NCBI GenBank assembly: GCA_900115795.1 | Contig: FOXT01000006.1 | Location: forward strand, 1-64,000 | From: Lachnospiraceae bacterium XBB1006 | Lineage (GTDB): Bacteria > Bacillota > Clostridia > Lachnospirales > Lachnospiraceae | DNA: 64,000 bases | Direction of reading: 5' to 3' | The notes under the pieces: model-generated | Told to the model about the DNA's origin: nothing | What the model saw: the letters and a program-made list of their open reading frames with translations, nothing else | Database searches by the model: none | Program-made: the position numbers and the translations under genes | Shown: one piece after another, positions 16,075-25,391 of the stretch | Position numbering within the stretch: the stretch's first letter is position 1 | How the letters are laid out: each line of letters opens with the position of its first letter

Positions 16075-18882
16075 ATGGCATTTGATATGGAAAAGTACAA
16101 CCAGTGGCCGGCGAACCACAAGCATGATAATCCGCCGAATCCAAAGATTATTAAACTGGGTAAGAAGATTACGGACGTGGCCGCTCATATGATTGGCGGC
16201 GTAAAAGTGGAGGATCCGGAATATTGGGGACTTGCAGAGATTATTACGGAGGAAATGGCGGATGTTGGCTTAAAAATGAAAAAGCGAACACCATACACCT
16301 TTCCGGAAATGTGTAAGTTATGCGGCATTTCCAAGGATGGAGAGGAAAAATTCCAGAAACTGTTGGATGAAATGAGCTATATTGGCTTGTTGGAGTATGA
16401 CTACGGATATCATTACGATCACAATGGACGTACCCATGAACAGACCGAACGTCGTTATGTATTACCAATGTTTGTGCCGGGATCTGCGGAGCTTTTCAAT
16501 ATGGAGGAACTTCCGGATCGAAGCAATCCGAGACTTGCAAATCATCCGGACGTGGCAGCGTTTTTTGAACGCATGACATACTTGCCACTTGCAGGGGTTA
16601 CCCAGATGGTACCACCGGGAGGCGCAGGAATCGGAATGCACGTTATTCCGGTTGAAAAGGCAATCTCTATGGAAAATACCTCAGTGGATTTGGAACATTT
16701 ATCCTACTGGTTAAAGAAATACGAAGGACATATCGGAGTAGGACGTTGTTCCTGCCGTGCTTCCCGTAAGGCCATTGGAGAAGGATGTGCCGATGATGAT
16801 TTTGGCTGGTGTATTGGCGTGGGAGATTTTGCGGATTATTGTCGCGAAACCGGAAAAGGTCATGACATTACTTATGAAGAAGCCATGGCAATTTTAGAGC
16901 GTGCGGAAGAAAACGGATTTGTGCATCAAACAACCAATATTGATGGAGAGAATAAGATTTTTGGTATTTGTAACTGTAATGTAAATATTTGTAATGCACT
17001 TCGTACCTCGCAGTTGTTTAATACGCCGAATATGTCACGTTCGGCCTACGTTGCCCATGTGGATGCGGAAAAGTGTGTTGCATGTGGACGTTGCGTGGAA
17101 TATTGCCCGGCAGGAGCAACCAGACTTGGACAGAAGCTTTGTCTAAAGGATGGAAGCAAAATCGAATATCCACGTCAGGAATTGCCGGATGCAAAACGCT
17201 GGGGCAAGGATAAGTGGGATCCGGACTACCGTGATAATAACCGGATTAACAGCCACAAGACCGGTACAGCACCATGTAAGACAGCATGTCCGGCACATAT
17301 TGCAGTGCAGGGATACTTAAAGATGGCATCCCAGGGAAGATATACGGATGCATTGGCCTTGATTAAGAAACAGAATCCGTTCCCTGCTGTTTGCGGACGT
17401 ATTTGTAATCGCCGTTGCGAGGAGGCATGTACACGTGGAACCATTGATGAGGCGGTGGCAATCGATGCAGTAAAGAAATTTATTGCAGAGCAGGATTTGA
17501 ATGCAAAAACACGCTATATTCCGAAAAAAGTGGTACCGGCAAGTATCCATATGGATCATTTTGATGAAAAAATAGCCATTATCGGTGGAGGTCCGGCAGG
17601 ACTTTCGGCAGCCTTCTACTTAGCAGAAAAAGGCTACTTCCCGACTGTTTTTGAGAAAAACGAAATGGCCGGTGGTATGCTTCGCTACGGAATCCCTTCC
17701 TATAAATTAGAGAAGGATGTGATTGAAGCAGAAATCGATGTTATGCGTGAAATGGGCGTGGAAATCAAGACCGGCGTGGAAGTTGGAAAAGATATTACGT
17801 TAGATGAACTTCGTAAACAGGGTTATAAGGCATTTTACATTGCCATCGGATGCAGTGCGGGACGTCGTCCGGGCATTCCGGGAGATGATGCAAACGGTAC
17901 CTTTACGGCTATTGATTACCTGCATGATGCCAATACCGGTAATACCCATTTTGAAGGAAAAGTGGTTGTTGTCGGCGGTGGTAACGTTGCCATTGACGCA
18001 TCCCGCGTATCGGCAAGAAGCGGAGCGGTTGAAGTTACCCAGCTTTGCTTAGAGTCTGAAAAAGAAATGCCGGCTAGCAACGAGGAAATTCGTGAAGCAG
18101 GAGAAGATGGCGTAACGATTAAGTGCGGATGGGGACCGAAGGAAGTTCTGACCAAGGACGGCAAGGTAACCGGTATCGTATTTAAGAAATGTCTGTCTGT
18201 TAAGAATGCAGAAGGTCGTTTTGCCCCGACTTATGATGAGAACGAAACCATCACCATTGCCTGTGATCGTGTCATTTTTGCAGTAGGACAGCAGAGTGTT
18301 TGGGGAGATCTTGTTAAGAATGAAAAGGTTTCCTTCAACGGGCCGGCGATTGTTGCTGATAAATTAACCTATCAGACAGAGCAGCCGGATATCTTTGTGG
18401 GTGGAGATGTTTACACCGGACCGAAATTTGCAATTGATGCCATTGCAGCCGGACATTATGCGGCAGAATCTCTGCATCGTTATGTACACAATGGACATAT
18501 GACGATTGGACGTAACCGCTGGGAATTCAATGAACTTGACAAGGAGAATATTTCTGTAGAAAGTTATGACAATTCTTCCCGTCAGGTGGAGGGTATGGAC
18601 AAACGGATTCCGGAAAAATCCTTTAAAGATGCCCACCTTACTTTTACGGAGGAACAGGTTCGCAAAGAAACGGCTCGTTGTCTGGGATGTGGAGCAACCA
18701 TCGTAGATCCGAATAAGTGTATTGGTTGTGGTGTATGTACTACAAAATGTGAATTTGATGCCATTACGTTACATCGTGATCATCCGGAATGCACCAAAAT
18801 GGTACCGGCGGAAGATAAGTTTAAACATATTTTGCCATATCAGATTAAACGTGTAGGCAAAATCATTACACATAGAAAATAA
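16075..18882 (+). CDS. 935-residue iron-sulfur FAD/NAD(P) oxidoreductase (GltD-like fusion)
   Basis: Domain order by eye: residues ~1-330, an N-terminal domain with cysteine motifs (RCSCRASRKAIGEGC, GICNCNVNICN); ~330-355, a ferredoxin-type CVACGRCVEYCPAG; ~400-480, a GltD-type [4Fe-4S] helical domain (CKTACPAHIAVQGYL, CGRICNRRCEEAC); ~500-810, tandem FAD (IIGGGPAGLSAAFYLAE) and NAD(P) (VVVGGGNVAIDASRV) Rossmann folds; C-terminal CLGCGAT and CIGCGVCTTKCEFDA. It is likely a cytosolic electron-transfer unit moving electrons between NAD(P)H and ferredoxin or the dehydratase activator of this operon. AGGGAGAG precedes the ATG. GltD-like folds also occur in NfnB; the N-terminal domain distinguishes this protein. 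Confidence 0.85.
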   Translation: MAFDMEKYNQWPANHKHDNPPNPKIIKLGKKITDVAAHMIGGVKVEDPEYWGLAEIITEEMADVGLKMKKRTPYTFPEMCKLCGISKDGEEKFQKLLDEMSYIGLLEYDYGYHYDHNGRTHEQTERRYVLPMFVPGSAELFNMEELPDRSNPRLANHPDVAAFFERMTYLPLAGVTQMVPPGGAGIGMHVIPVEKAISMENTSVDLEHLSYWLKKYEGHIGVGRCSCRASRKAIGEGCADDDFGWCIGVGDFADYCRETGKGHDITYEEAMAILERAEENGFVHQTTNIDGENKIFGICNCNVNICNALRTSQLFNTPNMSRSAYVAHVDAEKCVACGRCVEYCPAGATRLGQKLCLKDGSKIEYPRQELPDAKRWGKDKWDPDYRDNNRINSHKTGTAPCKTACPAHIAVQGYLKMASQGRYTDALALIKKQNPFPAVCGRICNRRCEEACTRGTIDEAVAIDAVKKFIAEQDLNAKTRYIPKKVVPASIHMDHFDEKIAIIGGGPAGLSAAFYLAEKGYFPTVFEKNEMAGGMLRYGIPSYKLEKDVIEAEIDVMREMGVEIKTGVEVGKDITLDELRKQGYKAFYIAIGCSAGRRPGIPGDDANGTFTAIDYLHDANTGNTHFEGKVVVVGGGNVAIDASRVSARSGAVEVTQLCLESEKEMPASNEEIREAGEDGVTIKCGWGPKEVLTKDGKVTGIVFKKCLSVKNAEGRFAPTYDENETITIACDRVIFAVGQQSVWGDLVKNEKVSFNGPAIVADKLTYQTEQPDIFVGGDVYTGPKFAIDAIAAGHYAAESLHRYVHNGHMTIGRNRWEFNELDKENISVESYDNSSRQVEGMDKRIPEKSFKDAHLTFTEEQVRKETARCLGCGATIVDPNKCIGCGVCTTKCEFDAITLHRDHPECTKMVPAEDKFKHILPYQIKRVGKIITHRK

Positions 18883-18893
18883 AGGATGTTAAC

Positions 18894-19238
18894 ATGCATG
18901 AGTTAGGTGTTGTTTTTTATGTTGTAAAGGACGTAAAAAATGTTGCAGAAGAAAATAAGGTGGAAAAAGTCAATTCTGTTACCCTTCAGATTGGTGAGGT
19001 TTCCGGTATCATTCATGATTATTTGATTGATTGCTGGGACTGGGCGAAAAAAAAGGAGCCAATTATGGAAGAGGCAAGGATGTTTGTAGAACAGATTGAT
19101 GCCGTTACCTTCTGCGAAGATTGTAAGAAAGAATATGGAACCGTGGAACATGGAAAGGTATGTCCGTATTGCGGGAGCGAGCACACGTATCTTGTCCGGG
19201 GAAATGAGTTCCTGATAAAAGAAATAGAAGTGGTATAA
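18894..19238 (+). CDS. hypA: HypA-type nickel metallochaperone
   Basis: 114 residues beginning MHELGV, the conserved HypA N-terminus whose His2 coordinates nickel. The zinc site is CEDC...CPYC (residues about 74-95), two CxxC motifs as in the family. HypA hands nickel to HypB. It is the last gene of the hypB-led operon, 11 bp after the flavoprotein. Hydrogenase structural genes are absent from the window. Confidence 0.9.
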   Translation: MHELGVVFYVVKDVKNVAEENKVEKVNSVTLQIGEVSGIIHDYLIDCWDWAKKKEPIMEEARMFVEQIDAVTFCEDCKKEYGTVEHGKVCPYCGSEHTYLVRGNEFLIKEIEVV

Positions 19239-19242
19239 AGTG

Positions 19243-19280
19243 AGGAGCTGTCGTATGAAGTATTTAGTGCGACAGCTCCT
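19243..19280 (+). terminator. Hairpin after hypA
   Basis: Perfect 11-bp arms (AGGAGCTGTCG and CGACAGCTCCT) begin four bases after the hypA stop. The T-run is poor (CCTTAATGG), so termination strength is uncertain, but the position fits the end of the operon. Confidence 0.55.
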
Positions 19281-19386
19281 TAATGGCAGTGTGGGTGGTG
19301 GATTTATTAATTTCAAAATTGTTTTCAATCGTGAATAGGTATGCTATACTAGAAAGGATGACAGTAATGTAAGGTGGATTTTTGAA

Positions 19387-21084
19387 ATGAGTAAAGTAAA
19401 AGGGAAGCCGATTGCGAATTTCTTGTACGTATTGGTATCACTGTGTGCAATCGGTTTTTTGATGTATGCCTATTTTCGTCCGCATCTGAATACGAAATTG
19501 CAGATGGAACCGGTACTTGAATTGGATCGGGGATGGACTTATGTGTCGCCGGAGGGGAACAAGAAGGAAATAACCATGATGGACCGGATGAGAAAGAACC
19601 AGAAAGATGGAATTGTAATCTCCCGGATTTTGCCGCAGAAGGATAAAGTGGACTACGATACATTTGGATTGTGGTCGGTATTTCAGGAGGTCACAATTTT
19701 TATTGACGGGGAACCGATTTATTCAAACAAAGATAAAACCATGGCAAAGCGAGGATTGGAGCGACACAATGGTGCACTGTGGAATTTTGTAAAATTGCCG
19801 GAAAATTGCACCGGGAAACGGTTAACGGTAAGCATTCGGGCGCCCTATAAAACGTATCAGAACGGATTTGGACGTGCTATGCTTGGAACATATTCCGGAA
19901 TTTATGCAAAGGTGAGGCGAGACTATAGCTGGCGTATGATTCTGGCGGTGCTATTTATTGCCATAGGATGCATTTTTGGGTTTTACCAATTGCTATTGAT
20001 TTATAAGAAAACAGTGTTGATTTCCTCCGTTATCAGCAGCATGTTTGCAATCTGGTTTGGACTTTGGACATTTTCGGAAGCGCATATGGCGCCTTTTTAT
20101 ACAGGAAATGCCCCGTTTATATCCATTCTGTCATTTGTGGCAGTGCGCATGGCGACCATTTCTTTTTTGCTGTATTTTCGAAGCGTATTCTATCGTGATT
20201 ATCGAAAATGGAATGGTGTGATTTTAGCGCTTTTGTGCGGAGAATTTGTATTGAGCATGTGCCTGCAGCTACTGCATATACGGGATTATTATGAGAGTCT
20301 GGGGGAATTTATTATACTACTGGGCGTGCTGATTGCAAGCGTTTTTTTCGAGATTATTTATACGCTATGGAGTGGAAAATATCGGGAAACGAAGAGTGTG
20401 TTAATCGCAACGCTTGTGCTGGGAGTGTTGGTAGGGGTGGACACCATGTTATTGGAATCCGGACAGAGATTGCGTATTCCGTATGGTGTATCGGCCACGT
20501 TAGGCATGCTGCTTCTGGTTCTTGTTTTTGTGGTCAGTGAATTCGTTAAGATTAAAAATCAGGCGTTGCTGGCAGCAAAGGCAGAGCACTTTGAAAAAAT
20601 GGCGGAGACAGATGCGTTAACCGGCGTGAACAATCGCGTTACCGAGAACCGGTGGTTAGAAGAACATCGGATGCTGACAGCAAATGAAAAAATGAAAACC
20701 AGCGTGGTTGTTTGCGATATGAATTTCTTGAAGAGCGTAAACGATACATACGGACATCGGTTTGGCGATGAAGCCATCCGAACCATGGCAAGGATTTTAA
20801 AAGAGGTATTTGGAGAACGTGGTGTGATTTGCAGAACAGGTGGGGATGAATTTACAATCTTTTCCAACACCATGGATGGAACCACATTGCGCGAATGCAT
20901 TCATCAGTTGAAAGTTCAAATGAGTGAGGAGAATCAGAAGACAGAGTATCTGTTATCGGTATCGGCAGGGTTTGCGTTTTTTGATCCGGAAAGGGACATT
21001 GCCCTTGAGAATACCATATCCCGTGCCGATGATGCGATGTATCATGATAAAATGCTTAGTAAGTCCACAATTGCGAAGAGATAG
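19387..21084 (+). CDS. Membrane-bound diguanylate cyclase (7TM sensor plus GGDEF)
   Basis: 565 residues. One N-terminal helix (residues ~12-30), an extracytoplasmic beta-rich sensor region to ~175 and seven hydrophobic helices to ~390 match a 7TMR-DISM sensor. A GGDEF domain follows: DALTGVNNR, DMNFLKSVNDTYGHRFGDEAI and the intact active-site RTGGDEF. It should make cyclic di-GMP from GTP in response to an external ligand. No EAL domain is present. An inhibitory I-site (RxxD) is not obvious. An extended -10 (TGCTATACT) at about 19342-19351 and AAGGTGG before the ATG support it as its own transcription unit. Confidence 0.85.
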   Translation: MSKVKGKPIANFLYVLVSLCAIGFLMYAYFRPHLNTKLQMEPVLELDRGWTYVSPEGNKKEITMMDRMRKNQKDGIVISRILPQKDKVDYDTFGLWSVFQEVTIFIDGEPIYSNKDKTMAKRGLERHNGALWNFVKLPENCTGKRLTVSIRAPYKTYQNGFGRAMLGTYSGIYAKVRRDYSWRMILAVLFIAIGCIFGFYQLLLIYKKTVLISSVISSMFAIWFGLWTFSEAHMAPFYTGNAPFISILSFVAVRMATISFLLYFRSVFYRDYRKWNGVILALLCGEFVLSMCLQLLHIRDYYESLGEFIILLGVLIASVFFEIIYTLWSGKYRETKSVLIATLVLGVLVGVDTMLLESGQRLRIPYGVSATLGMLLLVLVFVVSEFVKIKNQALLAAKAEHFEKMAETDALTGVNNRVTENRWLEEHRMLTANEKMKTSVVVCDMNFLKSVNDTYGHRFGDEAIRTMARILKEVFGERGVICRTGGDEFTIFSNTMDGTTLRECIHQLKVQMSEENQKTEYLLSVSAGFAFFDPERDIALENTISRADDAMYHDKMLSKSTIAKR

Positions 21085-21101
21085 CAGGTGCTATCTCTTC
21101 G
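21074..21101. terminator. Bidirectional terminator between GGDEF and carboxypeptidase genes
   Basis: An 11-bp perfect stem (CGAAGAGATAG with CTATCTCTTCG) around the loop CAGGTG, overlapping both stop codons of the convergent genes and followed by ATTTGTTTTT on the plus strand. Confidence 0.75.
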
Positions 21102-22380
21102 ATTTGTTTTTATAAAAAGAAGCGGCTTTTAAAACCACCAGTTTATTTTTATTAAAAATCTGATTGTATTCCCGATGAACCACCGGACACCAGGTTCGTC
21201 CGATTTCGATGGTTATGTTGGGGATTTTTTCTTTGTAAAGTAAGTATTCCCGCAAGCAGCCTCTTCCAACGCCGCCATAGGAGCCGGAATCTTTATAGCC
21301 GGTTAAGTTACGTGCCATCCAATACAAATCTTTGGTTTCTTTTTTTATGGCAGCATTAGGACCATGGTAGTCGCCAAAAATTATCTGCCCCATGGCATGG
21401 TAATTCACTACGGCGCGTAAATGCTGTGTTTTTTTAAGAAGGGCAATTTTTTTCATAATTGCTTTGGTTTCTGGTTCGCTTGCAGCTTTGTAACCGGTAA
21501 ATCCTTCTGATCCGGGGTGTCCGCTTACATGAAAGAGGTAAGGGTAGTTGCGATTCAAATCAACACCGCGGGCATTGGCTTTCCAACGGGGATGCTTTCC
21601 CTGGGAAATAGTAACACCATCCGGGTTTGCCATAACAAGGTAGTGAATTTGCAAATTGGAGAGGGTGGTGGAAGGTTTTATTCCGCCCAGCGTTCGGTTA
21701 TAATTTTGCAAATAGTACTCTAGCTGCCGCATAGCCAAAACGCTACATGCATATTCTCTGGCATGGAGGGTGCAAACCACAAGTAAAGAGTTGGTCGCAT
21801 TGGGATTGCCAATGGCAATGTCGTATAGTTTTCTTCCTTTGACGGTGGAACCGATGCTTGTGATTTCACAACGATCCGGATAGAGTTCCGAAAGGGCCTT
21901 ACCGTCGCTTTCCATCTCCTTGTAGCTATAGGCCTGCCTGGTTACATTCACAATATTACGGGGATGCGTAGTTGCAGAAATGGCATCGCCGAGAAGATTG
22001 TTGGCACCAACCGGAACCACAGAATACTGATAGGTATGACCAAACGATATGGTATGATCCGTGTAGCAGGGCTCTGTAACCGTTGCAATTGGGGTAGAGC
22101 CACAATCTTTACGGTAAACCTGATAGGAGATGGCGTTGGTGGCAGTGCTCCAGGATAGAGAAAGGCTGCGTTTTGAAAGCAGCGTAATCTCTAGTTGCCG
22201 ATTCTCCCAAAACGGTGCTTCGTCCGGTTGTGTAGTCGCTGTGTCTTCTTGTGTAGTCGATGTGTCTTCTTGTGTAGTTACAGAATTGTCATCGGCGGCA
22301 TAGGCCAATTGAACGGGATGAAGAAGCAAGGTTCCACAAAGAATGAATGATAAAAGATGGTGTCTGGGTTTTGTAAACAT
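21091..22380 (-). CDS. Secreted M14 zinc carboxypeptidase
   Basis: 429 residues. A signal peptide (residues 1-29, ending near AYA) is followed by a Thr/Gln/Asp-rich linker (TTQEDTSTTQED) and a fibronectin type III-like domain (~55-135). The M14 peptidase domain has zinc ligands HAREYACS (His-x2-Glu) and NYHAMGQ (His), substrate-binding NPDGV and RGVDLNRNYPYLF, and the catalytic Glu in ITIEIGR. It is exported and removes C-terminal residues from peptides or cell-wall peptides. This fits an amino-acid-fermenting organism that digests peptides outside the cell. Convergent with the GGDEF gene. Confidence 0.88.
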   Translation of the reverse strand: MFTKPRHHLLSFILCGTLLLHPVQLAYAADDNSVTTQEDTSTTQEDTATTQPDEAPFWENRQLEITLLSKRSLSLSWSTATNAISYQVYRKDCGSTPIATVTEPCYTDHTISFGHTYQYSVVPVGANNLLGDAISATTHPRNIVNVTRQAYSYKEMESDGKALSELYPDRCEITSIGSTVKGRKLYDIAIGNPNATNSLLVVCTLHAREYACSVLAMRQLEYYLQNYNRTLGGIKPSTTLSNLQIHYLVMANPDGVTISQGKHPRWKANARGVDLNRNYPYLFHVSGHPGSEGFTGYKAASEPETKAIMKKIALLKKTQHLRAVVNYHAMGQIIFGDYHGPNAAIKKETKDLYWMARNLTGYKDSGSYGGVGRGCLREYLLYKEKIPNITIEIGRTWCPVVHREYNQIFNKNKLVVLKAASFYKNKSKR

Positions 22381-22408
22381 GGTTGTCTCCTTTGTATGTT
22401 ATAGTAAG

Positions 22409-23296
22409 CTAAGCATTTGTACTTGATAAAATAAACAATGTTGAAATAATCAACACAAAGCCAAGAATGTCAATCACGCTAAAGCTGGTTTTAAGCCAAA
22501 TAATTGATAATGCTGCGGCTGCCACCGGTTCGCTGGCAGCAAACAAGCTGGATTTGGCAGGTCCAATCCGTTTGATGGCATTGCCGTAAAAAAGATAGGC
22601 AAATACGGAACCGCCAAGGACAATAAACAGCATGGAAATAACAACGGCAAAGTCAATCTGTACAGAGTAATTCCATGGGCGAAAAATCAGGCAAAGGGCA
22701 ATTCCGCCAAATAAGAAAGCCCAACCGATTACAACCGTAGAAGGATAACGTTTGTAAATTCCTTCCGGAATAACGGTATTAAGAAACATGAAAAAGGCCG
22801 TTGCAACGCCCCATAAAAGTGCTGCCGGAGTAATGACCAAAGAGCCAACGTTTCCATGGGTGGAAATCAGGAAAATGCCTGCCAATGCAAGAAAAATACA
22901 AAGCAGTTCCACTTTCTTTGGTGCATGTCTGTCCCGCAAACAAACGTACAACATGGTAATTACAGGACAGAGGTACTGAAGCACCGTTGCCGTTCCGGCA
23001 TTGGAATGCTGCACTGCCAGGAAAAAGGAAAGCTGGAACATCATGGTTCCGCAAACCCCTGTTAAAATAGCTTGCAAAAAATCCCGGCGATTGTGAAGGA
23101 GTCGTTTGGTGTTGGGCAAATCCGTAATTGTTCCGTAGAGCAACAGAAAAATGCCGGCAGACAACATGCGAATGGGAACCAACCAGAAGGATTCCACGCC
23201 CCTTGTCTCAAATAAAAACTGACCAAATACACCGGATACGCCCCAACAGACGCCGGTCATGATACCACAAATGCTTCCAAATAATTTCTTGTTCAT
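22409..23296 (-). CDS. EamA/DMT-family transporter
   Basis: 295 residues from ATG 23296, chosen over the upstream TTG because GGGGAA sits correctly before it. Ten hydrophobic helices occur as two five-helix EamA repeats, the first beginning ICGIMTGVCWGVSGVFGQ and the second LLWGVATAFFMFLN. Family members export amino acids or other small metabolites; the substrate cannot be inferred. It lies directly upstream of the carboxypeptidase on the same strand, 28 bp apart, so the two may be co-transcribed. Confidence 0.82.
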   Translation of the reverse strand: MNKKLFGSICGIMTGVCWGVSGVFGQFLFETRGVESFWLVPIRMLSAGIFLLLYGTITDLPNTKRLLHNRRDFLQAILTGVCGTMMFQLSFFLAVQHSNAGTATVLQYLCPVITMLYVCLRDRHAPKKVELLCIFLALAGIFLISTHGNVGSLVITPAALLWGVATAFFMFLNTVIPEGIYKRYPSTVVIGWAFLFGGIALCLIFRPWNYSVQIDFAVVISMLFIVLGGSVFAYLFYGNAIKRIGPAKSSLFAASEPVAAAALSIIWLKTSFSVIDILGFVLIISTLFILSSTNA

Positions 23297-23414
23297 ATGA
23301 ATTCCCCTTTTCAAATAGACCTAACATCTTATTATAACAGTTTGTGGGGGAAAAGGAAAGTGTTGGCGATGAAGGTGTTGGTTTGACAGAGAGATTCGCT
23401 ACAAGGAGGTACGG

Positions 23415-23850
23415 CGCTGGGGCAAAAGTGGAGTGGGGGAGGAAATTGGCCCAGCGAGGCGGGGAAATGGGCCAATGTAAGTGGAAAAGAGGAGGATTGG
23501 CCCAGACGTCGAGAGGCGTGGGCTGAGAACGCTGGGGCAAAAGTGGAGTGGGGGAGGAAATTGGCCCAGCGAGGCGGGAAAATGGGCCAATGTAAGTGGA
23601 AAAGAGGAGGATTGGCCCAGACGTCGAGAGGCGTGGGCTGAGAACGCTGGGGCAAAAGAGGAGTAAGGAAGGAAATTGGCCCAGCGAGGCGGGAAAATGG
23701 GCCAATGTAAGTGGAAAAGAGGAGGATTGGCCCAGCGGCTAGGAGGATTGTCCTGAGGGCGCTGGGGCAAAAGAGGCGTAAGGGAGGAAATTGGCCCAGC
23801 GAGGCAGAAAAATGGGGCGACAATTTGGAAAATGTGAAATTTGCCCCAGC
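23415..23850. repeat. Four tandem 115-bp GC-rich repeats with GGCCC hairpins
   Basis: CGCTGGGGCAAAAG starts units at 23415, 23530, 23645 and 23760, exactly 115 bp apart, with a final partial unit. Each contains the inverted pair TTGGCCC...GGGCCAA about 16 bases apart. The array is far more G-rich on the plus strand than its surroundings. Long minus-strand open frames cross it, but 115 is not divisible by three, so the repeats would be read in shifting frames; that argues against coding. It lies in the divergent gap between the EamA gene and the next gene. Confidence 0.8.
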
Positions 23851-23969
23851 GAGAAAGGAATGCTTGCATTTTACGATAAAAGATGATAAAGTGGACAAGT
23901 CATGGATTCCAATCAGGAATCATAAATCAATTCTATCTGCCGGATTGAGGTAGTCAATAAGGAGGTCAA

Positions 23970-24761
23970 ATGAGTATAATGAACATCGCGGCCATGCAAG
24001 AACGGCTGCAGGTTATCAAGCAACAACATCAATGGATAACAGAAGAATTAAAAACGTATCCCCAAGGGAAATTATCTGTTACGAGAAATTCAAAATGGGA
24101 AAAGTGGTATATAAAACAGGCGGATAAACCGCGAATTTATTTGCCCAAGAGCGAGCGTTCATTAGCAGAGAAAATGGCTTATAAACGATATTTGCAGGAA
24201 AAAGAGGCAGAACTTGAAAATGAGCAGAAAGCGTTGGAAGCATATCTTGCTATACGAAGTGGTTCGCCGGATGCACAGGCACTGTATTCGCCGGAGCAAT
24301 CCATACACAAACTACTACCCAAACATACCTATGAGAATGAGAAAATAAATCAGTGGTACGAATCAGCGTATATCACGAATGAAAAATATCCTGAAAATAA
24401 GAGGCATCCTTCGATATCTGGTAATATCCTACGATCAAAATCAGAACTATTAATAGATGAATTTTTATATCGCAATAACATTCCATTTCATTATGAAGAG
24501 CAGTTGGTATTAGGTGATGGAACGATTTTTTATCCGGATTTTAAAGTGTACAGTGTAAAATTTCATCGTTTTATGTATTGGGAACACTTAGGGATGATGG
24601 ATGACAAAGAGTATGTGGAAGCTGCGATTGCAAAAATCGCAACGTATTTGAAAAATAATATGATTATCGGACGGGACTTGATTGTTACAGTTGAATCCTT
24701 AAAGGCACCCCTGACCTATCCGCAGATTCAATGGGCTATCGAAAACTACTTGCTTGCGTAG
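23970..24761 (+). CDS. Hypothetical protein with a PD-(D/E)XK-like nuclease segment
   Basis: 263 residues with an RBS (GGAGGTC) before the ATG. Residues 1-105 look coiled-coil and basic (QERLQVIKQQHQ, KEAELENEQKALEAYL). The C-terminal half holds ILRSKSELLIDEFLYRNNIPFHY, then GTIFYPDFKVY and FMYWEHLGMMDD: a Glu, an Asp and a Glu-x-His in the order of a PD-(D/E)XK nuclease core where the usual Lys is replaced. Similar proteins recur in Lachnospiraceae, often as orphans. A DNA-binding or nuclease role is inferred only. It lies beside the 115-bp repeat array. Confidence 0.6.
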   Translation: MSIMNIAAMQERLQVIKQQHQWITEELKTYPQGKLSVTRNSKWEKWYIKQADKPRIYLPKSERSLAEKMAYKRYLQEKEAELENEQKALEAYLAIRSGSPDAQALYSPEQSIHKLLPKHTYENEKINQWYESAYITNEKYPENKRHPSISGNILRSKSELLIDEFLYRNNIPFHYEEQLVLGDGTIFYPDFKVYSVKFHRFMYWEHLGMMDDKEYVEAAIAKIATYLKNNMIIGRDLIVTVESLKAPLTYPQIQWAIENYLLA

Positions 24762-24768
24762 ACGCAAT

Positions 24769-25305
24769 TTAGCTCATGGAGGAAAGAAGGCGGTTGATGA
24801 CGCGGGCTGTCATTCCCCAAATTCCGTGGCCTTCGTACTCCCAGTAGTAGGTGGTATGCGTGTTTGTAAAAGGCGCATAGTGCGACAAGTATCCCTGCAA
24901 AAGCGGAGGAAGCAACGCAACATCGGGAGCCGGAAGTTGAAAGATTTTCGGCGGGTTTTCCTGAAGCCAGGATAATGGCAACAGAAAGGTTTTTGAAACT
25001 TCCTCGGAAGAAAGACGAAGATTCTTCAGGGAACTTTCGGAAATGCGCGCTTTTATGGGAAAAATTTCCCGTCCGTCTTCCATTTGTTCTGGCGGTAGGG
25101 AATGAAGAATGGTGATGGTAGAGGCGTCAAGTCCAAGCTCTTCGCATGTTTCGCGAAGCGCAGCCGTTACGGCGTTTTCGCCTTTTTCGATTTTACCACC
25201 GGGAAAGCACACTTCGCCGGGCTGCGGCACGAGAGCAGAGCGAACCTCCATCAACAGACAATCCCCAAGGGGGGTAGTTACATAGGGAATGAGAATAGCG
25301 CACAT
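24769..25305 (-). CDS. Nudix hydrolase (CoA pyrophosphatase-like)
   Basis: 178 residues from the ATG at 25305, which has GGAGG eight bases upstream; an extension to 25320 lacks one. The Nudix box G-x5-E-x7-REUxEExGU is complete (GGKIEKGENAV...RETCEELGL), with the catalytic Glu pair. The upstream PQPGEVCFPGG segment fits the CoA-pyrophosphatase (UPF0035) subgroup, which trims CoA or acyl-CoA to phosphopantetheine. Convergent with the preceding gene; only seven bases separate the stops. Confidence 0.85.
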   Translation of the reverse strand: MCAILIPYVTTPLGDCLLMEVRSALVPQPGEVCFPGGKIEKGENAVTAALRETCEELGLDASTITILHSLPPEQMEDGREIFPIKARISESSLKNLRLSSEEVSKTFLLPLSWLQENPPKIFQLPAPDVALLPPLLQGYLSHYAPFTNTHTTYYWEYEGHGIWGMTARVINRLLSSMS

Positions 25306-25391
25306 AAACAAGTCCTCCACGTTTAATCTTCATTGGTTATAGGATACAGGATATATTTGAAGAACGTGTTAAGGCGGCGGTTTATTTTTGG

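Noticed and set aside
10168..19238. Ordinary [NiFe]-hydrogenase maturation operon
   Set aside because: Only hypA and hypB are present; hypC, D, E, F and structural subunits are missing, and the genes between are of a different enzyme class.
23208..23898. Several long minus-strand open frames (up to 188 codons) across the 115-bp repeats
   Set aside because: The repeat length is not a multiple of three, so the same DNA is read in different frames; no start signals; composition follows the GC-rich repeat.
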